Assembly (NCBI GenBank): GCA_902595855.1
Contig: CACJRY010000004.1
Coordinates: 65,500-106,257 of the forward strand
DNA from: an uncultured Alphaproteobacteria bacterium
GTDB taxonomy: Bacteria > Pseudomonadota > Alphaproteobacteria > HIMB59 > GCA-002718135
Direction: 5' to 3'
Length of the DNA stretch: 40,758 nucleotides
Below are positions 33,606 through 40,758 of the stretch, piece by piece. Positions within the stretch are counted from its first letter, which is position 1. Each line of letters begins with the position of its first letter. The position numbers and the translations under genes are program-made. The notes under the pieces were generated by a model. It was given only the letters and a program-made list of their open reading frames with translations, had not been told where the DNA came from and did not search any database.

Positions 33606-33683
33606 TTACTCAATTTTATATATAAATAATTTTTGATTAAAATAAGGTCTTTAATTAAATAACAAATTTTTGAAAGATTTAAT
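33606..33683. promoter_or_regulatory. Divergent intergenic region between the ligase and wzz
   Basis: This 78-base gap separates two outward-facing start codons, so at least two promoters should lie here. On the plus strand TTGATT (33633-33638) and TAAATA (33656-33661) are 17 bases apart and could drive wzz. For the leftward operon TATATATAAA-type sequence near 33615-33624 is a possible -10 region. Both are weak against an AT-rich background; the divergent layout is the main evidence. Confidence 0.4.
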
Positions 33684-34478
33684 ATGTCAAACATTATAAA
33701 GGATTACGATTTAATCCAGATATTAAAAATTATATGGAAATCTAAATTTATAATAATATCAATTTCTTTAGTCTGCATGATTTTTTCATACTTGATATAT
33801 AATTTGCAAAAAATCAATGAATATTGGACAAGCGAGGTAACAGTTCAAATATATAATCCAGGAATGAATAACGCATTTAATTTTAATGTATTTAAAGAAA
33901 ACTTAAATGAAACACTAAGAGCTAAAGGATATGATTACGTAAATAACACAATAAATTTTTCAACTAGAGAATTTAGTGAATTTGGAGAAATGACAATTAA
34001 AAATAAAGATTTTTTAAATGAACAGAGAATAATGTTAATTAAAGATATAGATCAGTATTTTGTCAGATATGTTAAAGATGTTGAATCTCAAATAGAAATT
34101 ATTGCTTCAGTTATAGATAACTATAATAATGAAGATGATTATGAAACTATAAACAGAATGCAAGAACTTCTTAATGAAGCAGAGGATGGTGAATATAAAA
34201 AATTTATCTTTCTTCAAATGTTTGCTGAATTAAAAGCAAACAGTGGCGCACCTTTTGAAATTTTATTACGCAAAATAAACCTTGAATTGATGTTATCGAA
34301 TTTAAAAAGCAAAATAAATAATCAAAGCATAATAAATGTAAGTGGTTTAGAAAATGTTAGGCTTATTAAAACTTCTTGGAAAATATATTTACTTTTAGGA
34401 TTTGTAATTGGTTTATTAATTTCAGTAACATACATATCAATAAGAAATATGATGAGCATTGAAAGGCCAGAAACTTAA
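33684..34478 (+). CDS. wzz: Wzz-like chain-length determinant / polysaccharide co-polymerase
   Basis: The 264-residue protein has two membrane helices, near residues 21-41 and 232-254, with a long, charged, mostly helical periplasmic part between them, the topology of the Wzz family. The N-terminal motif is DLIQILKIIWKSK before the first helix, also typical. The Pro/Gly-rich segment normally just before the second helix (PxxPxxPKR-like) is not obvious; the sequence there is LENVRLIKTSWKI. It would set glycan chain length by working with Wzy. It is the only plus-strand gene in the polysaccharide region, placed between two halves of the cluster. Confidence 0.8.
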   Translation: MSNIIKDYDLIQILKIIWKSKFIIISISLVCMIFSYLIYNLQKINEYWTSEVTVQIYNPGMNNAFNFNVFKENLNETLRAKGYDYVNNTINFSTREFSEFGEMTIKNKDFLNEQRIMLIKDIDQYFVRYVKDVESQIEIIASVIDNYNNEDDYETINRMQELLNEAEDGEYKKFIFLQMFAELKANSGAPFEILLRKINLELMLSNLKSKINNQSIINVSGLENVRLIKTSWKIYLLLGFVIGLLISVTYISIRNMMSIERPET

Positions 34479-34480
34479 TA

Positions 34481-35605
34481 CTAAAGAGAATTTAAATATT
34501 TTTCAATTATGAGTCTATAATCTTTATTTCCTAAATTATCATCTTTCATATTGAAAAACTTAGTCAAAATAGCATTATTTAATGAATCTTTTCTATAAAT
34601 TAAACTTTCAATTTTTTTCCAAGATCTATTTTTACTGTCTAAATGCTCAGAATTGAATATTTTAGCAGTATATTTATTTTCAATAATTTGCCTATTAGTG
34701 AAAGATTCATCTCTTATTAATAAAAGAGGGGTATTTTCTTTTATAACTTGATACAATGCTAACGAGCAATGACCTATTGTTAGTGATGAATTAGAAATTA
34801 ATTCTAAAGTATTATTATAAATTATTTTTCTATCTGAAAATGGATTTTTATCATAAATATATTTACCTGAAGCTGCTATTACTATTTTTTTTTCTAATTT
34901 ATTTTCCAAGAATTTGAAAAGAGAATTCATACGTTTGTGGTAATTATCAACATCTTTACAATATATTTCATTATACATTTCTGAGTCAGGCTGAAGAATA
35001 AAATTCTCGTCAACAAAGACAATATAATTGTCTTTTGATAAATTGTTCTTAGTTTTCCAATTTATTAATGGAGAAGGAGTACTTATAAATTTAGAATTTG
35101 GGTAAATTTTACACGCCCAATATTTACCAATACTTCCACACCCTATGTAAAATTTAGGATTTAATTTATAAGAAGAAATTCTATTTTTTAAGATCAGATA
35201 TATATCTTTCAGTTTGGAATATTTATTTTCACCTTTTGGTCTAGTATCAAATTGCATTAAACCAATATTTTTAAATTTTTTTAATTCAAATATTATCCAT
35301 TTATCTTCAAAGTTTGTAATTTTGAAAGGGTTTCGATTAAAATAAATAATTATGGTATCTCTTGATAATTTTTTAAATTCATCAATTAACTGTAATTTAT
35401 TTTTAAATATTTTTTCATTAGGGCCTTTAAAATAGTAATTTTTATGAACTTTATATTTATTAATTTGAATTTTAGAAAAAAATATTTGTGATAAATTCCA
35501 GTAAAGAACATTAAAATTTTTTTGATGATACCACCAAGGGTCAATGATTTTACCCATATTTGGCGATGTTGGAGCGAACCTAATAAAACAAACAGTTTTT
35601 TTCAT
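34481..35605 (-). CDS. Probable glycosyltransferase or transferase of unrecognised family
   Basis: A 374-residue protein with no clear family signature. It begins MKKTVCFIRFAP, keeps short hydrophobic beta-like stretches (IIIYFNRNPF, NIGLMQFDTR, KFYIGCG), and its C-terminal third has SNSSLTIGHCSLALYQVIKENTPLLLIRDE. This last stretch resembles the nucleotide-binding end of GT-B enzymes such as polysialyltransferase or CDP-glycerol-type transferases. It overlaps wzx by 4 bases (ATGA) and converges on wzz two bases away. A role in building or modifying the repeat unit is inferred from position only. Confidence 0.6.
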   Translation of the reverse strand: MKKTVCFIRFAPTSPNMGKIIDPWWYHQKNFNVLYWNLSQIFFSKIQINKYKVHKNYYFKGPNEKIFKNKLQLIDEFKKLSRDTIIIYFNRNPFKITNFEDKWIIFELKKFKNIGLMQFDTRPKGENKYSKLKDIYLILKNRISSYKLNPKFYIGCGSIGKYWACKIYPNSKFISTPSPLINWKTKNNLSKDNYIVFVDENFILQPDSEMYNEIYCKDVDNYHKRMNSLFKFLENKLEKKIVIAASGKYIYDKNPFSDRKIIYNNTLELISNSSLTIGHCSLALYQVIKENTPLLLIRDESFTNRQIIENKYTAKIFNSEHLDSKNRSWKKIESLIYRKDSLNNAILTKFFNMKDDNLGNKDYRLIIEKYLNSL

Positions 35606-37041
35606 TTTCTTTCTAAAAAATTCCTAATATTTTTTATTATGTATACAAAATCATTTATCTCAATGAATTTAATAAATGTCAAAAAACAAGTATATGTAAT
35701 TATTACTAGAACTTTTATTAATAGTTTTAAAAATATATTAATCTCAACTGAAAGTGAATAATATTGTAAAAAAGTAGCTATAAATAAAAAAGTAAATATT
35801 AAATAAAATTTTGAAAATTTAATTGGCAGAATACAAACTTTTTGCCCATAATATATTCCAAATAAAGAAGATAATATTGAAGAAATTAAAAGAGAAATGA
35901 CTGATCCAAAAACACCATATATTGGCACTAAAATTAGATTTAAGGAAATATTAAAGGCAATTTCAACTAATGAAGTTGGAATAATATACTTAGTTTTTTC
36001 TGAATACATGATTTGGCTTAAATAAAGAGCGGAAGACGTTAGTGAAATAAACATCGAGTAAATTATAAAAGGCATAAAATATGCAGCTTTATAGAAGTCT
36101 GGAGTCGTTAAAATATAAATAATTTCTTCAGATAATAAAATAAATGATAAATAAAAAATACTTAAAAAAATAATTATTTTATTATAGTTTTTAACAATTA
36201 AATATTTATCATTTATATTATTAAAAAAATATGGTTGCCAAGCTCTGGTGACATTATCAACAAAAAGTCTATTTAAGTTACTTAATCTATGAGCTAATTC
36301 ATAAGTACCTAAATCTGATAAATTTTTAAAATACGATATAATATACTTATCTGCATTAGAATTTATTGATCCAATAATTTTATTTGGAGTTAAAGGCAAT
36401 GCAAAATTTATTGATCTAATAGCTTTATCTTTTGAAAAAAAGAGTCCTAAATATTTCTTTTGAAAATATACAATTAAAATAATACATATTATTACTGATA
36501 CTAGGTCACCATATATTTTTCCTTTATAATCATATGAATAAAAAATTATCAATATTAATGAAATAGAATTACCAATGGAAAAATATAAAATTTGAAAAAT
36601 AGAAAATAAAAAGGATCGTTCCTGAGCAACAAGTAATCTAAAAAAATACTGGTAGATTTTGAATAAAGAATTAAAAATATAAGAAATAATTATTATTTCT
36701 TTTGGAATCTTTCCTCTGAATATATATTCTTCAAAAAAATCTAATGAAATATATGTTATAATTAAGCCAAATATTAATAATGAAAATAAAATGATTAAGT
36801 TAGTTGAATTTGTAATTTTAAAATCATTTTGAATTGATTTATCTTTAAAAAAATACCTAAAATTTGCGCTATCAAAACCTAATGATATGATATTTGTGAA
36901 TATTTGACCAAATGCTATGTAAAGAGCTAAAATTCCGTAATCATATGGAGTAAGAAATCTTGTATAGATAGGTAGAAGCAAAACACCTAAAACAAATATA
37001 AAGCTCGAAGCAGAAAAATAATTAATGATATTTTTTATCAT
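35602..37041 (-). CDS. wzx: Wzx-type oligosaccharide flippase
   Basis: A 479-residue protein with about thirteen or fourteen hydrophobic helices and the N-terminal pattern of the polysaccharide exporter family: FSASSFIFVLGVLLLPIYTRFLTPYDYGILALY, then SLGFDSANFRYFF. Charged residues are sparse and lie between helices, including basic loops and the INSNADKYIIS turn seen in the family. It flips the undecaprenyl-linked repeat unit to the periplasmic side. It lies downstream of the nonulosonate triad and overlaps the next gene by 4 bases. This is the only flippase in the window. Confidence 0.9.
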   Translation of the reverse strand: MIKNIINYFSASSFIFVLGVLLLPIYTRFLTPYDYGILALYIAFGQIFTNIISLGFDSANFRYFFKDKSIQNDFKITNSTNLIILFSLLIFGLIITYISLDFFEEYIFRGKIPKEIIIISYIFNSLFKIYQYFFRLLVAQERSFLFSIFQILYFSIGNSISLILIIFYSYDYKGKIYGDLVSVIICIILIVYFQKKYLGLFFSKDKAIRSINFALPLTPNKIIGSINSNADKYIISYFKNLSDLGTYELAHRLSNLNRLFVDNVTRAWQPYFFNNINDKYLIVKNYNKIIIFLSIFYLSFILLSEEIIYILTTPDFYKAAYFMPFIIYSMFISLTSSALYLSQIMYSEKTKYIIPTSLVEIAFNISLNLILVPIYGVFGSVISLLISSILSSLFGIYYGQKVCILPIKFSKFYLIFTFLFIATFLQYYSLSVEINIFLKLLIKVLVIITYTCFLTFIKFIEINDFVYIIKNIRNFLERK

Positions 37042-37056
37042 TATAAATAAGTAATA

Positions 37057-37890
37057 TTACCAAGCTGTTCTTCCACCATCTACAGATATTATCGCTCCAT
37101 TTAAGTAAGATGATTTATCACTTAACATCCAAATTATTGTACTTAAATAATCTTCTTTTTTTGCCATCCTTTTTAATGGTATTAAATTACTAATTCTTTT
37201 TTTGAAATTAAGTGGTTGATCTACCTCAATGCCTCCAGGACATAATGCATTACATCTAATATTTTTGTGTGACCAATAAGTTGATAAATAACGTGTTAAT
37301 CCTATAATACCAGATTTTACAACTGAATATGAAACTGGCTTATAATAACGTATTCCATCTTTATTTATATTTTTATATAAATCTTGGTTAGGCGCTATTA
37401 TTCCTAAATCTGAAGATATGTTTATTATAGTTCCACCTTGTTTATTTTTAGAAATTATTGTTCCATAATATTTGGAACATAAAAAAGAGCCGGTAAGAGT
37501 TATATCCAATTCTTTCTGCCATTGGATTAAATCAAAATTCTCAAGTTTATTATTATGAAATTTATTTTTTCTATTATTAAGATTTGGATTAAAGGCTGCA
37601 TTATTTATCAAGGCATCAATTTTTTCTAATTTTTTATTTAATTTAATTGAATTGTTTTTTATTTGTTTCTCATTTGTAATATCTATATTAAAAGTTAAAA
37701 TATCTTTTTTGTATTTTTCTTTTATATTTTTTTTAAGTAATTTTAGTTTTAAATTATCAATATCAAGAGCTATTGGATTTCCATTATATTCAATAATAGC
37801 TTCACAAAAAAAAGTGCCTAGTAAACCTGCCGCTCCTGTAATAATTATATTTTTATTATTTAAATCAAACATTTTATCATTAGTTACCAT
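37057..37890 (-). CDS. SDR-family oxidoreductase of the nonulosonate-type module
   Basis: The 277-residue protein has the cofactor loop TGAAGLLG at 18-25, NNAA near 96-99, SSDLG, the catalytic Y188-xxx-K192 in SYSVVK, and CNALCPGG followed by SVDGGRTAW at the C-terminus. A short insertion before the catalytic Tyr (NKDGIRYYKP) resembles PtmA-like SDRs found beside CMP-nonulosonate genes. An internal ATG at residue 7 is an alternative start. It follows the cytidylyltransferase by 22 bases. It probably oxidises or reduces a sugar intermediate of that pathway; the substrate is unknown. Confidence 0.82.
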   Translation of the reverse strand: MVTNDKMFDLNNKNIIITGAAGLLGTFFCEAIIEYNGNPIALDIDNLKLKLLKKNIKEKYKKDILTFNIDITNEKQIKNNSIKLNKKLEKIDALINNAAFNPNLNNRKNKFHNNKLENFDLIQWQKELDITLTGSFLCSKYYGTIISKNKQGGTIINISSDLGIIAPNQDLYKNINKDGIRYYKPVSYSVVKSGIIGLTRYLSTYWSHKNIRCNALCPGGIEVDQPLNFKKRISNLIPLKRMAKKEDYLSTIIWMLSDKSSYLNGAIISVDGGRTAW

Positions 37891-37912
37891 AGGATATAAA
37901 TTATAATAGATT

Positions 37913-38656
37913 TTATTTAATTTTATTTATTTTATTTAATTGATTTTTTTTCCATATTGAATTTTTTTTGTAATTAATATTAATTAAACTAGGTTCTGAT
38001 CTCAGTAATTTGTAAATATCTCTCCTTTTTGGATAAAGTTTTAATTTACTTCTCAAACAATCTAAAAATAAGTAATCTTCTATATAATCTAGGGTCATTC
38101 TAGCTGTATATTTATATTTAGTAGGATCTTTGAAAACATTAAATTTTAAATTTCTATTTTTTTTGATGAATGGCTCAATCATTTCAGTATCAGTATTACT
38201 TCGTATCTCTTTTGATAATTTGTTTATAGCTTCATTAGTAAAAGAATATCCAACAAAAGCTGCACCAGAAGAAGATAACTTTGAAGGAAAAATAATATCT
38301 AAATCTTTATTCTTTTTTAAATTATTAATACTAAATTTCATTTCGTCACCACAAAAGAAAGGATCATCAGCATCTATTGTATGAAATTCTTTTAAATTGA
38401 AAAAATTAGCACAATCCCTCCATCTTTTTATTTTATTTTTAATTGCCCCTCTAAAATAATTAGTTTTATGTTTTTTTGCCAAATCAATAATTTTATCATC
38501 TGAATTATGTATAGTGGTACATATAATAGGGTTTATATTGAAGTGCTTTGCCCTCAAAATAATATATTCTAATACTGAGTATCTTCCAAAACTCAAAAAA
38601 CATTTACCTGGAAGTCTAGAGGAGAGAGTTCTTACAGTTATTATGCCATTGAACAT
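37913..38656 (-). CDS. Cytidylyltransferase-like protein, SpsF/NeuA family
   Basis: A 247-residue nucleotidyltransferase with the N-terminal IITVRTLSSRLPGKCF, which fits the SpsF variant of the xxRxxSxRLPGK motif, then SVLEYIILRAK, and the acidic HTIDADDPFF where the metal-binding Asp lies in NeuA-type enzymes. Its place next to a NeuB-like synthase predicts activation of a nonulosonic-acid-like sugar with CTP. SpsF proteins are less well characterised than NeuA, so other roles remain open. It starts 5 bases after the NeuB-like stop. Confidence 0.8.
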   Translation of the reverse strand: MFNGIITVRTLSSRLPGKCFLSFGRYSVLEYIILRAKHFNINPIICTTIHNSDDKIIDLAKKHKTNYFRGAIKNKIKRWRDCANFFNLKEFHTIDADDPFFCGDEMKFSINNLKKNKDLDIIFPSKLSSSGAAFVGYSFTNEAINKLSKEIRSNTDTEMIEPFIKKNRNLKFNVFKDPTKYKYTARMTLDYIEDYLFLDCLRSKLKLYPKRRDIYKLLRSEPSLININYKKNSIWKKNQLNKINKIK

Positions 38657-38661
38657 ACATT

Positions 38662-39492
38662 TTATAGATGTGCTCTTAACTTTTTAGCAACGTCTATTTC
38701 TTTATCATTAATCTTTATTTCTCCATTTCCCATTGCTGATTCAATTGTTCTTATAACACCCAATAGCATTTTAAAACCGGATGGCTCAAGTGATGCTGCT
38801 TGATCAGACCCATACATAGCTCTATTCAAAGTAATGTGTCTCTCAATTGAGGTAATTCCTAATCCAACAGCTCCATAAGATATAGCTAAGCCTGTTTCAT
38901 GACCACTATAACCAACGTTACATTTAAATTTATCCCTTAAAGATACAATTTTTTTTAAATTTGCATCCTCTATATTCATCGGATATGTAGAAACACAGTG
39001 CATTAACTCAAAGGGGCAATTATTTTTTTTAAAAATATTAACAGCATTTTCAATATCTTCTAAATTTGACATACCTGTAGATATAAATGTATGTTTTTTT
39101 TGTTTAGACACTTCCTCCAGTAGCTCATTATACACTATCATTGGAGATGCTATTTTATTAAATTCAAGATCATAAGAGTTTACAAATTCTTGACTGTCTA
39201 AATCCCAAGCAGAGGCAAACCATTTAATTCCAATATTTGAACAAAATCTATTAATTTCGTCATATTCATTTTTTTCAAATTCTAAGCCAGCTTTTTGCTC
39301 TCTTTGCGTTTTTCCCCAAGGACTTTCTCTTTCAGAATTAAGAAACTCTTGAGTATAAACTTTATCTATATTTCTTTTTTGGAATTTTACTGAATTAAAT
39401 CCTGCTTCCTTTGCTTCTTTAATTAGTTTTTTTGCAATTTCTAAGTCGCCATTATGATTAATGCCTATTTCCGCTATACTAAAAATACCCAT
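38662..39492 (-). CDS. NeuB-family sialic acid-type synthase lacking the C-terminal SAF domain
   Basis: The 276-residue protein is a PEP-dependent nonulosonate synthase barrel: IAEIGINHNGD at 6-16, VKFQKRN, FASAWDLDS, FISTGMS, and the metal histidines H198 (YSGHETG) and H219 (ERHITLNR), spaced 21 residues as in N. meningitidis NeuB. It ends soon after SDQAASLEPSGF, so the antifreeze-like SAF domain (about 60-70 residues) of usual 340-350-residue homologues is missing. That domain contributes to the active site of the partner subunit in classical NeuB, so this enzyme probably differs in acceptor. The stop is a clean TAA-type end, with no frameshift visible. Confidence 0.87.
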   Translation of the reverse strand: MGIFSIAEIGINHNGDLEIAKKLIKEAKEAGFNSVKFQKRNIDKVYTQEFLNSERESPWGKTQREQKAGLEFEKNEYDEINRFCSNIGIKWFASAWDLDSQEFVNSYDLEFNKIASPMIVYNELLEEVSKQKKHTFISTGMSNLEDIENAVNIFKKNNCPFELMHCVSTYPMNIEDANLKKIVSLRDKFKCNVGYSGHETGLAISYGAVGLGITSIERHITLNRAMYGSDQAASLEPSGFKMLLGVIRTIESAMGNGEIKINDKEIDVAKKLRAHL

Positions 39493-39499
39493 TTTTGAT

Positions 39500-40758
39500 T
39501 TATATTTTTTCTTTGAGATTATTTATATTGATTGAGTTTCTAATATCAAAAATTTTATTAAAGTAAAGTTCTTTATTATGAGCTGTTGTAAATTTATCAG
39601 ACTCAAGCAAATCAATTGTTTTAATCTCAAAATTAGCAAAATTATTAATTTTAGGTATTTTAGCTTTATTAAAATAAATATGACTTTGATTATATTTATT
39701 ATCATAATCTAATATTAATGTTTTTATATTTGCAGCATATGACTCATAACTTATTGAAGAATAAGGTAAGCTTATAACTAAATCTGAAATTGAAATTATT
39801 TCTTCAACTTTAATTTGAATATCTAATGCATTAATAATCTTATTGTTATTTACAATTAGGTCTAATAATTTGTTAATATCTTTGTCATTTAGACTATATA
39901 AATAATTTAAAGATTTTTTTGGCTTAAAAATAACCGTATAATCTTTAAAGCTTGTAATTAATAGTAAAGATTTTAAAAAATATTTATATGCGTTTGCAGT
40001 AATCATTCCATTATTTCCAATTGAGTTATCAAAAAATGAAATGAATTTATGCTTTGTATTTAATTTATATTTCACGTGCAAATGATTATTATCACTTTTA
40101 AAATTAATTATTGAATGAGTATTAAATATACCGATATTAATTTTATTTTTAAAACTACATTGCTGATTCTCAAACCAATCAATCGAATATTTACTTGATA
40201 TAAGACCATAAAAATTTAAATAGCTATATTGAAAATACTCACTTATATTTTTTTTTATTTTTCTTTGAAGAATTTGTCCGTGGTTACTATAGTAAATAAA
40301 GAAAGATTTAATTAAACGTTCTTCATAAAAAAAATTATCAATCAACATTCCTGGCTGCATAGACCTAAATGTTTTATTGAATTTGGTATTTTCAAAAATT
40401 AATTCAAGATCAACAATTCTAATAATATTTTTGTATAATAATATGCTATGGTTATAAACCTGAATTAAATTTAATATTAATAGTATTCTTACTTTGAAAT
40501 AATTTATGTAAGTCTTTAATAATAGTTTAATAGGAAGATAAAATTTATTTTTTGATGAATCAATATAAATAATATTATTTTTATTTTTTTTAAATTTTTT
40601 ATACCATATATTGTCGTAAGATTTATCAATTAAAAAAAAAGAGTCCTTTAAACTGGAGTCTATATTTTTAGCAAAATTAAACTGAGATATAATTTCATTA
40701 TCTAAATTTTGACCCTCAGATAATAAAAAACAATTTTTGAAATTATGTAAATTTTTCT
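39500..40758 (-). CDS. Unknown protein, possibly a GT-B-like transferase (5' incomplete)
   Basis: The frame is open from the right window edge through to its stop at 39500, so the gene is at least 419 residues and starts outside the window. The ATG at 40360 is internal: translation upstream of it continues without a stop for about 132 codons (for example YDNIWYKKFKKNK and IIRIVDLELIFENTKFN). The C-terminal part has DLVISLPYSSISYESYAA, a pattern like the nucleotide-binding end of CDP-glycerol- or polysialyl-type transferases, but too weak for assignment. It is the first gene in the window of the minus-strand polysaccharide operon, 7 bases ahead of the NeuB-like gene. Confidence 0.7.
   Translation of the reverse strand, partial: KNLHNFKNCFLLSEGQNLDNEIISQFNFAKNIDSSLKDSFFLIDKSYDNIWYKKFKKNKNNIIYIDSSKNKFYLPIKLLLKTYINYFKVRILLILNLIQVYNHSILLYKNIIRIVDLELIFENTKFNKTFRSMQPGMLIDNFFYEERLIKSFFIYYSNHGQILQRKIKKNISEYFQYSYLNFYGLISSKYSIDWFENQQCSFKNKINIGIFNTHSIINFKSDNNHLHVKYKLNTKHKFISFFDNSIGNNGMITANAYKYFLKSLLLITSFKDYTVIFKPKKSLNYLYSLNDKDINKLLDLIVNNNKIINALDIQIKVEEIISISDLVISLPYSSISYESYAANIKTLILDYDNKYNQSHIYFNKAKIPKINNFANFEIKTIDLLESDKFTTAHNKELYFNKIFDIRNSININNLKEKI

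Noticed and set aside
33606-33683. A factor-independent terminator or small RNA between the ligase and wzz
   Set aside because: No GC-containing hairpin is visible; the gap reads as two divergent promoters only.
39500-40360. A complete 286-residue gene starting at the ATG at 40360
   Set aside because: The same frame has no stop upstream to the window edge, so the ATG is probably internal and the gene is 5' incomplete.
1-40758. CRISPR array, tRNA/rRNA genes or insertion-sequence ends
   Set aside because: No regularly spaced repeats, no cloverleaf-like or rRNA-like GC-richer blocks and no transposase-like coding sequence were seen by reading; a tRNAscan or ISfinder search would be the decisive test.

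Overview
The window is a very AT-rich, densely packed bacterial chromosome segment. The gene content (an ScfR-type regulator, a ProXWV betaine transporter, a gamma-butyrobetaine-hydroxylase-like oxygenase, GMC and aldehyde dehydrogenases), short intergenic gaps, and proteins rich in Lys, Asn and Ile suggest a streamlined marine alphaproteobacterium of the SAR11/Pelagibacterales or HIMB59 type. This is an inference from content and composition; there is no rRNA or marker gene here. I saw no tRNA or rRNA genes, CRISPR arrays, insertion sequences or phage genes.

Left part (1-15159) is metabolic. The tail of an unidentified gene is followed by an MDR oxidoreductase and, tail to tail with it, an ScfR/RamB-like regulator. 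The regulator is divergent from a previously easy-to-miss 58-residue ORF and an aldo/keto reductase; the shared intergenic region holds four TTTACAA-type sites and a near-consensus promoter. Next comes a minus-strand operon proX-proW-proV-SDR-GMC dehydrogenase, which reads as uptake of a quaternary amine followed by oxidation of a related alcohol. A DMT-family exporter, a 2-oxoglutarate oxygenase of the gamma-butyrobetaine hydroxylase type, a PuuC-like aldehyde dehydrogenase, a class II aldolase-fold protein and a class V PLP enzyme follow. Together they look like a methylated-amine or carnitine-type metabolic island.

Right part (15156-40758) is a surface-polysaccharide (O-antigen or capsule) cluster, almost entirely on the minus strand with genes touching or overlapping. 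Read in the direction of transcription (from high to low coordinates) it holds: a 5'-incomplete unknown gene; a nonulosonate-type triad (NeuB-like synthase lacking its usual C-terminal domain, SpsF-like cytidylyltransferase, SDR); a Wzx flippase; an unfamiliar probable transferase; then a single plus-strand Wzz-like gene that splits the cluster. Beyond it are an O-antigen ligase/polymerase, a methyltransferase-sulfotransferase fusion, a GT4, UDP-glucuronate decarboxylase (UDP-xylose), a GT2, a NodB-type deacetylase, a DegT-aminotransferase/FemAB fusion, a second polymerase-like membrane protein, and two GT4 enzymes. It ends with the FnlA / RmlD-like reductase / FnlC-type epimerase module, a DUF218 protein, a methyltransferase with a UBA-like tail, and WecA, the initiating phosphoglycosyltransferase.

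Taken together, the cluster predicts a lipid-linked repeat unit started by WecA. It would contain an L-configured 6-deoxy amino sugar (L-QuiNAc more likely than L-FucNAc), xylose and a nonulosonic-acid-like sugar, with sulfation, methylation and possibly aminoacylation, exported by Wzx and polymerised under Wzz control. The two fusion proteins and the truncated NeuB-like enzyme are the least conventional elements.
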